A stretch of 64,000 bases of DNA from Gottfriedia acidiceleris (GTDB lineage Bacteria; Bacillota; Bacilli; Bacillales; Bacillaceae_G), in contig NZ_SCFN01000001.1 in NCBI RefSeq assembly GCF_004138285.1, positions 496,001-560,000 of the forward strand, given 5' to 3'. Below, piece after piece: positions 43,997-53,433 of this stretch. Made by a program: the position numbers and the translations under genes. The notes under the pieces are model-generated. The model made no database searches. It was given only the letters and a program-made list of their open reading frames with translations, and was not told where the DNA came from. Position 1 is the stretch's first letter; each line of letters opens with the position of its first letter.

Positions 43997-45100
43997 TTGA
44001 AGGAGAACAAAGTCTTCTTATTAAGACCAATTATAGGTGCTACTATTATTTTAATTTTCATGAGCACCGGGAAATTATTTAGTGGGCCACCTCTTAAAAC
44101 GGCACTTTTTTTAACTATTTGGGTTACGTTAACATGCATTTTATTAATTCCTAGAGATAAATGGTCGAATGTAAATTTGGTAGGATTAATTATGTTTAAA
44201 GAAATAAATGTGTTGTATTTTTTAGCATTTATGTTTCATATAACGATTATTCGGTCATCTTTATCGAGAACTCCGATTACATCAATTATCGTTATGATCG
44301 TCATTGCTTTAATCTATACGCGATTCGGACACCAAGATTTATTAAACGTTTTAACCTATATTTTAATTTCAATTATTATTTATTTAAATATTCGAAGTAG
44401 AATGCAGCGAAATGAAATGTATGAATTGAATAAACAGCATGTCGTTAATTTAGAAAAAGCGTATAGTCAGCTACAGGAAGCGTCTTCTACTGTAATGCAA
44501 AATGCAATTCTAGAAGAGAGAAATCGAATTGCAAGGGATATTCATGATGCAGTGGGACATAGTTTAACTTCAATCATCGTTCAAATGCAAGCTGTACAAT
44601 ATATGATAAAAAAGGATCCAAATCAAGCTGAACAAAGTTTAAAGGATATGTTAGTAGTTGCTCGAAAAGGTTTAGATGATATACGAAAATCAGTTCATTC
44701 TCTTGCTGATGATCTTCCTCAATCTGCAATTGGCACATTAGAAACTTTATTGACACATATGGAGTCCTCATCAACTATTCAATATTCCTTTAAAGCGGAG
44801 ATTGGTGATGTTGAATTAGATGTCGAGGTATACAAAATACTGTTTAGAATTATACAAGAATCAATTACAAATGTTATACGTCATTCTCAAGCTACAAAAC
44901 TAGATGTTGTACTGAAAAAGGAATCTGAAGGCATCAATATGACCATTAGGGATAATGGGGATTTAGAAAATGCTCAAAAAATTAGTGAAGGATTTGGATT
45001 AAAATCAATGAGAGAAAGACTAGAGAAAATGAATGGTAGTCTTTCCTATTCAGTTATTTTTCCACATGGCTTTGAAATCGTTGCAAAAATACCATTGTGA
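43997..45100 (+). CDS. Sensor histidine kinase, NarL/LiaS-type (HisKA_3)
   Basis: 367 residues from TTG 43997 with GAGGAG upstream. Four or five membrane segments (about 10-140), a coiled linker, HisKA_3 phospho-acceptor ARDIHDAVGHSLTSIIVQMQ, and a HATPase_c with NVIRHSQATKL, RDNGD and GFGLKSMRERLEKMNG. Pairs with the LuxR-type regulator 21 bp downstream. Signal unknown; membrane stress is the common theme for DesK/LiaS relatives. Confidence 0.92.
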   Translation: MKENKVFLLRPIIGATIILIFMSTGKLFSGPPLKTALFLTIWVTLTCILLIPRDKWSNVNLVGLIMFKEINVLYFLAFMFHITIIRSSLSRTPITSIIVMIVIALIYTRFGHQDLLNVLTYILISIIIYLNIRSRMQRNEMYELNKQHVVNLEKAYSQLQEASSTVMQNAILEERNRIARDIHDAVGHSLTSIIVQMQAVQYMIKKDPNQAEQSLKDMLVVARKGLDDIRKSVHSLADDLPQSAIGTLETLLTHMESSSTIQYSFKAEIGDVELDVEVYKILFRIIQESITNVIRHSQATKLDVVLKKESEGINMTIRDNGDLENAQKISEGFGLKSMRERLEKMNGSLSYSVIFPHGFEIVAKIPL

Positions 45101-45121
45101 CGAAGGAAAGGGTGAGAAAGT

Positions 45122-45790
45122 ATGTCATCTGAAAAAATAAAGGTCTTATTAGTTGATGACCAAACGATGATTAGGCAGGGCTTTAGTTATGTAATAAATC
45201 TACAAGATGATATGAACTTAATTGGTGAGGCATCCGACGGAATAGAAGCAATCAAGTTAGCAAAAGAAAAACTCCCAGATGTCATTCTGATGGATATACA
45301 GATGCCAAATCTTTCAGGAATAGATGCTACAAAAGAAATAATGAAACAATTACCTACGACGAAAATTGTTATTTTAACTACATTTGATGACCAAGAATAT
45401 ATTTACCAAGGAATTCGATCAGGAGCTGTGGGATTTTTATTAAAGGATGCTGAAGTTGAGGAAATGCTTGATGCAATTCGCTCAGCCTTTCGAGGTGAAG
45501 CTATTTTTAAAACAACTCTTGCAGCAAATGCACTTTCTAGAGCGATTGTTTCTGGATTTGCTGTTCCAAGTAAAAAAGGTGAATCAATACTAATCGAAAA
45601 ACTAACGGAACGTGAACAAGAAATCCTCCAGGAAATGGCCTATGGACTTCGAAATGATCAAATCGGTAAGAAATTATTTATAACGGAAGGTACTGTTAAA
45701 TCACATGTCCATCGTATATTACAAAAATTTGGCTGTGAAGACCGAACACAAGTAGTCGTAACGGCTCTTAGGAATGGAATGGTAAAGTAA
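45122..45790 (+). CDS. LuxR/NarL-type response regulator
   Basis: 222 residues. Receiver domain with VDDQ acidic pair, phospho-acceptor in DVILMDIQMPN, Thr in VILTTFDD and Lys in LLKDAE; C-terminal LuxR helix-turn-helix LTEREQEILQEMAYGLRNDQIGKKLFITEGTVKSHVHRILQKFG. Cognate of the upstream kinase. No obvious target gene adjacent. Confidence 0.94.
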   Translation: MSSEKIKVLLVDDQTMIRQGFSYVINLQDDMNLIGEASDGIEAIKLAKEKLPDVILMDIQMPNLSGIDATKEIMKQLPTTKIVILTTFDDQEYIYQGIRSGAVGFLLKDAEVEEMLDAIRSAFRGEAIFKTTLAANALSRAIVSGFAVPSKKGESILIEKLTEREQEILQEMAYGLRNDQIGKKLFITEGTVKSHVHRILQKFGCEDRTQVVVTALRNGMVK

Positions 45791-45817
45791 CAAGGAAAGG
45801 ATTTAGGAAAGAAATTT

Positions 45818-45860
45818 AAAAGTAGATGTTATTTCTATCTGAGATAACACCTACTTTATT
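45818..45860 (+). terminator. Terminator after the two-component operon
   Basis: AAAGTAGATGTTAT pairs with ATAACACCTACTTT (one G.T), loop TTCTATCTGAG. From 45861 to 46347 I see no supported gene or structure. Confidence 0.85.
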
Positions 45861-46347
45861 TGGACCGAAATCTACATAAATGAAATTTTTCATAATAGCT
45901 TGTATTACTTTTAAAATCAATTCGGAGGAAAAAGTGGAAAGGGTAGTTTAGGAGAAGAAGTTTCGAATTGAATAGTACTAATTTTTGATTAAACATAAGG
46001 CTAGAAGAAGTAATTATAAGGATGACTTTAGAATCAGTAATAAAAATGTTGTAGAAAATCTTCGTTACATAGACTCGGTAATAAATGTGATCATAAAATA
46101 CATCTAATTAAATAGATATAATATTAAATGGTCGAATGGAAGAGTTTGTTCTAGACGAAGAACTATTTTGTACAAGATTTTTTATGATAAAAAAGAGGAA
46201 AAAATAAAAAAACTACGAACTATTATTATAATTAATTCATTCAGTTAATCGAAGTACTTCTTTCATAAAAAATTGGATATGTATTTTATTAAGTAAGTTT
46301 GTTAACAATACAAAAATTAAATAAAATTTACTAAAGAGGTGTAGTCA

Positions 46348-46479
46348 ATGAGCGTCCATGATCCAAACGAATTTGATGAATTGATACCAAATGATACCGA
46401 TTTAAATTTTATTAAGAAATTTCCAGAAGTTGAAGAAGCGATTGGAATTGATGAAATTCTGAAGTGGTTAGAAGATTAA
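46348..46479 (+). CDS. Small acidic protein, 43 aa
   Basis: MSVHDPNEFDELIPND.. to ..EAIGIDEILKWLED. AAAGAGGTG lies 7 bp before the ATG and a strong terminator follows 17 bp after the stop, so this is a real single-gene transcript. Very acidic (about 13 Asp/Glu of 43), no Cys, no hydrophobic helix. I do not recognise a family. Confidence 0.7.
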   Translation: MSVHDPNEFDELIPNDTDLNFIKKFPEVEEAIGIDEILKWLED

Positions 46480-46495
46480 CAAAATAAGATTAATT

Positions 46496-46530
46496 AAGCA
46501 CTTTCTAGATTTATAGAAAGTGCTTTTTTC
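46496..46530 (+). terminator. Terminator after the 43-aa gene
   Basis: AAGCACTTTCTA and TAGAAAGTGCTT, 12-bp perfect stem, then six Ts. Confidence 0.93.
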
Positions 46531-46543
46531 ATTATCGACTAAG

Positions 46544-46582
46544 AAAAAGAATCAACCTTGTTAAAGAGGATGATTCTTTTTT
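46544..46582 (+). terminator. Second terminator-like hairpin
   Basis: AAAAAGAATCA and TGATTCTTTTT pair around CCTT/AAGAGG, ending in ten Ts. It has no gene of its own; probably tandem insulation. The rest of 46583-46981 shows no gene and no S-box consensus before megL. Confidence 0.75.
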
Positions 46583-46981
46583 TTTTGATAATTACAGTCT
46601 GAATATTATGAAATTCAAAATGACTGTTGTAAAGATTTGGTTGTAAATAATTCAAATAAGTCTGATAAAAGAATTCTGTGTTTAAATTTAGAACTCTATC
46701 GAACGAAAAAAGTAGTAGGAAAAAAGTTAGGTAGAAAATTTTAGTGAATAAATAGAAAGAACTAATACAAAAACGAATATTTTGCTACTTTCTATTTTTT
46801 ATTTTAGTCTTATATTAGATTAAGAGTATGTAATTTTACCTATAGTATGATCTGTTAAAAGGTATTACTTTCCTATACATAGAAGTAGTCTAAGTGAACA
46901 ATTTGTAAGGGCTTTCATTTTATGTTTTTGCTTTAATTAAAGTTTGATCAACACACACATAATTAAGGAGGCTAATTAGAA

Positions 46982-48178
46982 ATGAAGAAAAATCAGTTTG
47001 ATACAAAATTGATTCACGAAGGCTACAAAACTAGTGAGTATCACGGGAGTTTAACTCCTCCATTATTTCATACGTCTACCTATACATTTCCAACTGCACA
47101 ACATGGAGAACAGTCCTTTGCTGGAGAAAGAGATGACTTTATTTATTCAAGGTTAGGAAATCCAACAGTTCAAATTTTGGAAGAACGAATGGCTGCGTTA
47201 GAAGAAGGAGAAGTAGCGTTAGCGTTTGGTTCTGGAATGGCTGCTGTGTCTGCTACAATTTTCTCTTTAATTAGCACCGGAGACCATATTTTATGTTCAA
47301 AAGGCATATACGGATGTACGTATGGCTTTTTAGAAATTCTAGAGAGCAAATTCGGCATTGAACATAACTTTTGTGAAATGGATACTGAAGAAGAAATCCA
47401 AAACTTAATTCAAGAAAACACAAAAGTTATCTTTATTGAAACACCAATCAATCCTACTATGAAAGTCATTGATATTGAAATGGTTGTCGAAGTTGCAAAG
47501 AAAAATAATATTACCGTAGTAGTTGATAATACATTTTGTTCACCTTATTTACAAAAACCATTAACACTTGGCTGTGACATTGTGCTACATAGTGCAACGA
47601 AATATATTAGTGGTCACGGTGATGTGGTTGCAGGAATTGTTGTTTGCAAAACAAAAGAGCTAGCTGATCGAATGATTCCTATCCGAAAAGATATAGGAGC
47701 GATTATGTCTCCATTTGATGCATGGCTATTGCTTCGAGGATTAAAAACATTAGCAGTTCGAATGGACCGTCAATGTGAAAATGCAAGAAAGGTCGTTTCA
47801 TTTTTACAATCGCATCCATTGGTAAAGGATGTATTCTACCCTGGAGATTTTAAAAATCAAAATTATTTTATTGCAAGTAAGCAAATGAAAAAAGGTGGAG
47901 GAGTTTTCGCATTTACAATTGATGGGACAAAGGAAGAAACACAGGAACTCATTAACCATCTGGAAATGATAAAAATAGCGGTAAGTCTAGGTGATACAGA
48001 AACATTAGTTCAGCATCCGGCGACGATGACACATGCAGTCGTACCAAAAGAGTTACGAGAAAAAATGGGCATCACAGATAATCTGCTACGCATGTCAGTT
48101 GGATTAGAAGCATGGGAAGATATCGTAGCGGACTTACAACAAGCTTTACTTAAATCTAGTAGCAATACATTATGTTAA
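46982..48178 (+). CDS. megL: Methionine gamma-lyase
   Basis: 398 residues, Cys/Met-metabolism PLP enzyme. Substrate-site IYGCTYGF has the Cys typical of methionine gamma-lyase rather than cystathionine enzymes; PLP Lys in SATKYISGHGDV; PLP Asp in VVDNTF. Splits methionine into methanethiol, 2-oxobutyrate and ammonia. AAGGAGG precedes the ATG. Single-gene unit. Confidence 0.9.
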   Translation: MKKNQFDTKLIHEGYKTSEYHGSLTPPLFHTSTYTFPTAQHGEQSFAGERDDFIYSRLGNPTVQILEERMAALEEGEVALAFGSGMAAVSATIFSLISTGDHILCSKGIYGCTYGFLEILESKFGIEHNFCEMDTEEEIQNLIQENTKVIFIETPINPTMKVIDIEMVVEVAKKNNITVVVDNTFCSPYLQKPLTLGCDIVLHSATKYISGHGDVVAGIVVCKTKELADRMIPIRKDIGAIMSPFDAWLLLRGLKTLAVRMDRQCENARKVVSFLQSHPLVKDVFYPGDFKNQNYFIASKQMKKGGGVFAFTIDGTKEETQELINHLEMIKIAVSLGDTETLVQHPATMTHAVVPKELREKMGITDNLLRMSVGLEAWEDIVADLQQALLKSSSNTLC

Positions 48179-48191
48179 TCTCGAGTTGATA

Positions 48192-48232
48192 AAAAAGTAC
48201 TTTCTAAATTTTTCTTAGAAAGTACTTTTTAT
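48192..48232 (+). terminator. Terminator after megL
   Basis: AAAAAGTACTTTCTAA pairs with TTAGAAAGTACTTTTT. No gene is visible in 48233-48555. Confidence 0.92.
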
Positions 48233-48555
48233 TTTAGCTATAAAATTAAAATATGAGTTCTATTCTCCGGTGAAGTGCTTTTAGCTATGCTAATTCCATT
48301 TTGTTCCGACAATATTAGTTAACATCCATAAGTTTGATACTACATTTTATGAAACGAATCTTACTCATCGAAACGGTCAATTTCATTAGTTAAAAAATTT
48401 TATAGGACGAGCAGTCTTTCAAAGGGAAGATTTTTAAGAGCTTTGACATAAATAGGGGGTATATCTAGTCAAAATCGTAATATTTATATAAAAATGTCGA
48501 TGTGAAAATTGCACTTGCTTGAATAATTACCTTCCAATTCAAATTCCAATCAATA

Positions 48556-48600
48556 AAAAAAATCCAGCAAGTCCCCATAAAAATGGACCACTAGATTTTT
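48556..48600 (-). terminator. Terminator for the HAD gene
   Basis: On the minus strand AAAAATCTAG pairs with CTGGATTTTT around GTCCAT/ATGGGGAC, then a T-run. Confidence 0.7.
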
Positions 48601-48609
48601 AAACAAAAC

Positions 48610-49398
48610 CTACTTATTCAAAGAATCAATAATCGGATAAAGCTCTTCTAAATGAGTAATTTCATATGTAGGTACAACTTCATTTCGTTCTTTATTATGC
48701 CTGTTAATCCATATGTTTTTCATACCAATTCGGCTTGAGCCTAGAATATCAGTCATAAGATTATCTCCGACCATAATAACCTCATCTTTTGAAAGTTCCA
48801 TTAATGATAAGGCATGTTCAAAAATACTTGGATCAGGTTTACCTTTTCCGAAGTCTCCAGAAATTAGTATTTGATTAAAATATTCTTTAATCTTTGGTGT
48901 AATTGAAAGCTTCGTATGTTGTAAATCAGGGGAGCCGTTTGTTAGTAAAAGTAGTTTATACTGTCCATTTAATCGATCAAGCACATCAAATGTTTCATCG
49001 TATACAAAAGGGTTTCCTTTGCGTTCTTCAGGGAATGTTTCGGCTAATAAATGACCAAATTCTGGATCATCTATTCCAAATGCTTTTAAGCCAAGTGTCC
49101 ATGCATTTTTTCGATAAGAAGGCGAATTTACCCTCATTTTTGGAAATTGATCATGATCATCTAAAAAATTCCCCCATAGTCCTTCGAATGGATTTATACC
49201 AATTAATTTTGTGAATTCGTATGTATCGTATGATTCATAAAGCTTTTTAGCCGAATCACGAACGGCATTTTCAAATTCAGCTGGATCGATACCGTATTTT
49301 TCTGTAGCTAGTTTACATGTATTTGCAAATGCAACTTGAACGCTTTTTTGGTCCCAAAGTAATGTGTCATCCAAATCAAAAATGATTCCTTTAATCAT
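48610..49398 (-). CDS. HAD-superfamily hydrolase (YsaA-like phosphatase)
   Basis: 262 residues. Motif I IIFDLDDTLL, motif II LLLTNGS, Lys in GKGKPDPSIF, motif IV MVGDNLMTDILG; helical cap between I and II. YsaA of Bacillus, similar in layout, dephosphorylates small substrates such as phosphoserine. AAGGGGC precedes the ATG. Confidence 0.9.
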   Translation of the reverse strand: MIKGIIFDLDDTLLWDQKSVQVAFANTCKLATEKYGIDPAEFENAVRDSAKKLYESYDTYEFTKLIGINPFEGLWGNFLDDHDQFPKMRVNSPSYRKNAWTLGLKAFGIDDPEFGHLLAETFPEERKGNPFVYDETFDVLDRLNGQYKLLLLTNGSPDLQHTKLSITPKIKEYFNQILISGDFGKGKPDPSIFEHALSLMELSKDEVIMVGDNLMTDILGSSRIGMKNIWINRHNKERNEVVPTYEITHLEELYPIIDSLNK

Positions 49399-49615
49399 AA
49401 AAAATAGCCCCTTCCTAATATGAACTGTATAAATTATCCACTATCGTACTAGGAAAATATGAATTAGTAAATAGGAAGCTACTAAAATTTTACTTTTTTT
49501 TAGATACAATGTAGTGATTATTTATTTTAAATTAATAATATAGTACAAATGACGATTAAACGGAATATAATACCTTGTTGATTTTGTTTTAATTAATGAT
49601 GAAAAGAGTGAGTAT

Positions 49616-50182
49616 ATGTCATTTGAGGATTTTGTAAACTGTCATTCAATGCAGATTAATACGAAGGCGGTCTTTGATAAACAAAATAAATTAATGCGAT
49701 ATTCGCTAACAAGAACTTGGGATGAATCAAAAAAGAAAGCTACTCTTGTATTACTTAATCCTTGTCGAGCAAATCATCTAAAGAGTGATTATATATTGGC
49801 GAGATGTCTTAACTTTTTTATAGATTATAAGAAAGGTAACTTCGGATCGCTAGAACTAGTAAATCTTTTTGCATTAATGGAACCGGATTCAACAAAGCTA
49901 AAAGGGAAAGAATGCGAAGTTGGCGAACATAACGATGAAGCAATAAAATTAGCGATTAGTGACGCAGACATTATTATAGTAGGTTGGGGTTCAAGTAAAC
50001 GATTTAAATGGCGAATAAAAGAAGTTCTAGAGCTGCTAGAACCTTATAAAGATAAATTATTTAATTTTTGTGACGATTCAAATCGGAAAGATATATTGAT
50101 TCACCCAGTTATTTTAGCGGAACGACATTGGTTAGAAAAATTAAATTTTGAAGCACTTTACGAATGGACTACAAAAGAATAA
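49616..50182 (+). CDS. DUF1643 protein
   Basis: 188 residues. RYSLTRTWDESKKKATLVLLNPCRAN, then ARCLNFFIDYKKGNFGSLELVNLFAL and IIVGWGSS define DUF1643, frequent in phage, island and conflict loci, function unknown. The usual LNPSTAD reads LNPCRAN here. Ribosome site weak (AAGAGTGAG). Confidence 0.85.
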   Translation: MSFEDFVNCHSMQINTKAVFDKQNKLMRYSLTRTWDESKKKATLVLLNPCRANHLKSDYILARCLNFFIDYKKGNFGSLELVNLFALMEPDSTKLKGKECEVGEHNDEAIKLAISDADIIIVGWGSSKRFKWRIKEVLELLEPYKDKLFNFCDDSNRKDILIHPVILAERHWLEKLNFEALYEWTTKE

Positions 50183-50201
50183 TCTTTATGATATTTCTGA
50201 A

Positions 50202-50230
50202 GACAACTCATTTTGGGTTGTTTTTTTTAT
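50202..50230 (+). terminator. Terminator after DUF1643 gene
   Basis: ACAAC-TC pairs with GG-GTTGT across ATTTT, followed by eight Ts. 50231-50468 holds only the promoter region of the HTH gene. Confidence 0.75.
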
Positions 50231-50468
50231 TGATTGAAAATTCAAATACTTATATGTATAAAAATTGTTATAATAAATTGAGCATTTAGTTAAGCTCAAG
50301 CCAGATAGCTACATCTTAATTTAAATACTAAACTTTACTAAAATTGCAGACTTTTTAGAAACTCAATTATTACTTGAGTCCATTTTTCATCAATTCAAGT
50401 AACACTTGATTTTATCTATTCAATTAACTAGATACAATGAAATTAACTTTTAAATAGAGGTGATATAA

Positions 50469-51740
50469 ATGTTTGATATGAAAAAAGTAGGTAGACAAAT
50501 CGCTCAATTAAGAAAGGCAAACAAGATTACACAGATGAAGCTAGCTGATCAATTAGGTGTTAGCTTTCAAGCAATAAGCAACTGGGAACGTGGAGAGACA
50601 ATGCCTGATATTTCAAAATTACCCGAGCTTGCAGAGATATTTAATGTAAGTATTGATGAAATTTTAGGGAATGAAAAAGGAGTTAAGTTGATCAATAATT
50701 TAATTGAAAAAGATAATCCTGATTCTTCAATTGAGTTAGAAGTTAAAAAAGAAGAATTTTTAAATGTTGCACCGATTCTTAATATTGATCAAGCAGATTT
50801 AGTTTTTAGAAACATTGAGAATGATCTTACGATTATTGATACATCCGATATTGCTCCATTTGTTAGTGAAGATATAATCGATGAATGTGCAAAGAAAGAA
50901 TTTGATTCGAATGGAATCAAAGAATTATCACGGATGGCACCTTATATAAGTAACGATGTAATTGATGAATTTGCGAAGAAAGAGTTTGAGTCCAATGGGA
51001 TTGAAGAATTAACTAGGGTTGCACCGTTTATTAGTAATGAATTAATTGACGAATTAGCGAAGAAAGAGTTTGAAAAGAATGGAATAAAAGGATTAACAAC
51101 TTTGGCACCATTTATCAGCGAAGAAGTAATAAATGAATGCGCAAAGAAAGAGTTTGAAAAGAATGGAATAAAAGGATTAACAACTTTGGCACCATTTATC
51201 AGCGAAGAAGTAATAAATGAATGCGCAAAGAAAGAGTTTGAAAAGAATGGAATAAAAGGATTAACAACTTTGGCACCATTTATCAGCGAAGAAGTAATAA
51301 ATGAATGCGCAAAGAAAGAGTTTGAAACAAATGGTATAAAAGGATTAATGTCAATGGCACCATTTATTAGCGATGAGATCATTGATGAGTGTGCAAAGAA
51401 AGAGTTTGATTTGAATGGCATAAAAGAAATAACATCAATGGCAGCATTTATCAGTGACGAAATAATCGATGAATGTGCAAAGAAAGAGTTTGAAACAAAT
51501 GGTATAAAAGGACTAGCATCGATGGCGCCATTTATTAGTGATGACATAATTGATGAATGTGCAAGAAAGAGTTATGAATTAAATGGGATCAAGTCATTAG
51601 CACCAATCTGTCCATTTATTGAAGGTGACCTACTTAATGAACTTGCTTTAGATGCTATATCAAAACATGGCATTAATGAAATTTTTTCAGTGATTCCATT
51701 TTTAGATTCAAAAATTGTAAAAAGTGCTGTAATTAAATAA
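50469..51740 (+). CDS. XRE-type HTH protein with ten 28-residue tandem repeats
   Basis: 423 residues. HTH_3 at 1-65 (IAQLRKANKITQMKLADQLGVSFQAISNWERGE). After a linker, about ten repeats of 28 residues run from about 130 to 415 with consensus APFIS(D/E)E(I/V)I(D/N)ECAKKEFE.NGIKGL.(S/T)(M/L), helical and HEAT-like. Three copies are identical at DNA level. The repeats probably bind a ligand or protein partner that controls DNA binding. AGAGGTGAT precedes the ATG. Terminates near 51832. Confidence 0.9.
   Translation: MFDMKKVGRQIAQLRKANKITQMKLADQLGVSFQAISNWERGETMPDISKLPELAEIFNVSIDEILGNEKGVKLINNLIEKDNPDSSIELEVKKEEFLNVAPILNIDQADLVFRNIENDLTIIDTSDIAPFVSEDIIDECAKKEFDSNGIKELSRMAPYISNDVIDEFAKKEFESNGIEELTRVAPFISNELIDELAKKEFEKNGIKGLTTLAPFISEEVINECAKKEFEKNGIKGLTTLAPFISEEVINECAKKEFEKNGIKGLTTLAPFISEEVINECAKKEFETNGIKGLMSMAPFISDEIIDECAKKEFDLNGIKEITSMAAFISDEIIDECAKKEFETNGIKGLASMAPFISDDIIDECARKSYELNGIKSLAPICPFIEGDLLNELALDAISKHGINEIFSVIPFLDSKIVKSAVIK
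51061..51312 (+). repeat. Three exact 84-bp tandem repeats inside the HTH gene
   Basis: The unit beginning AGAAAGAGTTTGAAAAGAAT at 51061 recurs at 51145 and 51229 without a mismatch that I can find, then diverges at the copy from 51313. Neighbouring repeats differ by many silent and amino-acid changes, so the identical run is a recent amplification. Confidence 0.92.
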
Positions 51741-51831
51741 GTTTCAAACTGAAAATTTTTAAACTTGATTTTACTTTCTGGGGTCGCAATTAGGGCCCTT
51801 TTTTATTTTTTCTAGACATTTTATTAATAAA

Positions 51832-51870
51832 AAAGGATATTTTCTGGACAATTCAGTAATATCCTTTATC
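51832..51870. terminator. Terminator between HTH-repeat gene and DUF4359 gene
   Basis: AAAGGATAT pairs with ATATCCTTT, with CTGGACAATTCAG inside. A weaker GGG/CCC hairpin with a T-run lies at 51779-51812. Confidence 0.75.
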
Positions 51871-51904
51871 ATATAATTAGTAAAAATAATGAAAAGGTGA
51901 CTTT

Positions 51905-52192
51905 ATGAAAAAATTATTTGTTATCGGTGCTTTCGCAATCTGTTTAATTATTTCTGCACAAACGAATCCATCTAAGGGAGAGTTTGTCACTTGGGCAAAG
52001 GATCAACTTAAATTAGAATCAAAAAATAAATATCTTGATTTCGGGATTGACTTATTAGGGGAAAAACTTATTAGTAAGGTTACAACTAAAAAAGATTATG
52101 TCTTTTTTTCAGTTTACGAGGTTAAGGCTTTAGACAAGGAAATAAAAGTGGTCGGTTTATTTAATCACTTTATTCCAATTTCAAAAAAATAA
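51905..52192 (+). CDS. DUF4359 secreted or membrane-anchored protein
   Basis: 95 residues: hydrophobic signal 1-18, then TNPSKGEFVTWAKDQL and a beta-rich rest (DYVFFSVYEVKALDKEIKVVGLFNHFIPI), the DUF4359 pattern. AAAAGGTGAC precedes the ATG. Role unknown. Confidence 0.82.
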   Translation: MKKLFVIGAFAICLIISAQTNPSKGEFVTWAKDQLKLESKNKYLDFGIDLLGEKLISKVTTKKDYVFFSVYEVKALDKEIKVVGLFNHFIPISKK

Positions 52193-52262
52193 ATGATGAA
52201 GTGGTGGAAAACTTTGAAAGCATGTATATAATAGAAGAATAAAGTTAAAAGAGGTGGAAAGA

Positions 52263-52490
52263 ATGAGCAAATCAAAAGCAAGAAAATTACGAGACAAACT
52301 AATTAGAGAAGGTAAACGAAATCCAGAATTAAGTAGAAGTGCATTTGCGATGTTAGATTTAAATACGCGTAGAACAAAAACGAAACAAGAAAAATTAAAT
52401 CAAGTTAAGCACAAAAAACAGTCCTTTGGAAAAGATGATTTTCAAACAAAGGACTGTTTTTATTTAGATGCTTATCTTATTGTTGTGTAG
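52263..52490 (+). CDS. YqkK-like small basic protein with a run-on C-terminus
   Basis: 75 residues from ATG 52263 (GAGGTGG 6 bp upstream). SKARKLRDKLIREGKRNPELSRSAFAMLDLNTRRTKTKQEKLNQVKHKKQ resembles B. subtilis YqkK, which ends near this point. Here the frame continues 24 codons through a terminator hairpin (52414-52461) and overlaps the convergent gene by 14 bp, so the C-terminus is probably a run-on after loss of the original stop. Confidence 0.7.
   Translation: MSKSKARKLRDKLIREGKRNPELSRSAFAMLDLNTRRTKTKQEKLNQVKHKKQSFGKDDFQTKDCFYLDAYLIVV
52414..52465. terminator. Terminator inside the end of the YqkK-like gene
   Basis: AAAAACAGTCCTTTG (52414-52428) and CAAAGGACTGTTTTT (52446-52461) form a 15-bp stem. 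It can serve both the YqkK-like gene and the convergent secreted-protein gene. Confidence 0.88.
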
Positions 52491-53433
52491 CAGGTGTTGC
52501 TTTTACTTTATTAGCGAATTTAACTGTTAAATTTGATTTATATGCGTTGACCGCAGCTTCAAATTGATTGTAAGTATTATTAAACTTTTTAAGAACTGCA
52601 GTTGAATTTACAAGAACAACTTTTGCTTTTGCTACATCTCTTTTTTGAATTGCATTATCTAAGCCTTCATTATCTTCAATATCATAGATCTCATCAAAAC
52701 CATCTTTAAAATACTTATCAAACATAGAATCTAGATCTTTTTCAATTTGACGATGTGTTGTGTAATCCATATCAAGAACATCATAAGCATAGCTAATAAC
52801 TTCTTGTTCTTTAGCTGTCATCCCAAAAAAGTGTTGTGATACTAAAGTATCTTCAGCTTCATAGTTTTTATATTCAACAGGTAACTGCTTACGAATATAA
52901 ATTTCATTTTCAGTAAAAATTTGGTCTTCGATATCGTATACATATGACTCAATCGTATCATATGTGTGGTTTTGGTAATTTCTAATTGCCGTTAATTTAT
53001 TTTTTTGAGTTGTAAAGTATGTTTTAGCATTCTTTGAATCTACTTTTTTGATATATGTATTAAACTGTGCTGTTATTTTTTTCATATCTACTGCTGCATT
53101 GTCTTTACGAGCTTTATCAATTCTTGTTTTAAAGTTCGCTGTTTTTTTCACTAGTTCGTCTTTACCTGTATATCCGTACTTATTAAATAAAGTAACATCA
53201 GTTTGTAGTTCTTTATAATAATCATAAACATCCTGATCTGTATAATAGATTTCACTTTTTAAGTTGTTAAGTACTTTAATGTAAGTGCTTACTTGTTTTT
53301 TTAAATCATTTTGAGCTTGGACAATTTTAGTATTAGTTGCGGCTTGGGTTTCAGTTGGTAGCATACCTAATAGAATACCCGCTGATAGAGTTGTTGCAGT
53401 TGCTATAGTGGCGATTTTCTTAAATTTATTCAT
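52477..53433 (-). CDS. Secreted alpha-helical protein of unknown function
   Basis: 318 residues. Sec signal peptide (MNKFKKIATIATATTLSAGILLGMLPTETQAA, cleavage after about 32), then almost all helix with Lys/Asp/Tyr-rich sequence and no cysteine. I do not recognise a domain; SbsC-like S-layer helical domains have a comparable look. TAGGAGACC precedes the ATG. Single-gene unit. Confidence 0.75.
   Translation of the reverse strand: MNKFKKIATIATATTLSAGILLGMLPTETQAATNTKIVQAQNDLKKQVSTYIKVLNNLKSEIYYTDQDVYDYYKELQTDVTLFNKYGYTGKDELVKKTANFKTRIDKARKDNAAVDMKKITAQFNTYIKKVDSKNAKTYFTTQKNKLTAIRNYQNHTYDTIESYVYDIEDQIFTENEIYIRKQLPVEYKNYEAEDTLVSQHFFGMTAKEQEVISYAYDVLDMDYTTHRQIEKDLDSMFDKYFKDGFDEIYDIEDNEGLDNAIQKRDVAKAKVVLVNSTAVLKKFNNTYNQFEAAVNAYKSNLTVKFANKVKATPATQQ

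Noticed and set aside
46583-46981. SAM riboswitch before methionine gamma-lyase
   Set aside because: No S-box consensus blocks (such as AGAGGTGGAGGGA) found in the leader.
50942-51547. Long minus-strand frame opposite the HTH repeats
   Set aside because: Caused by the repeat periodicity of the plus-strand gene; no ribosome site, and the product is merely a mirrored repeat.
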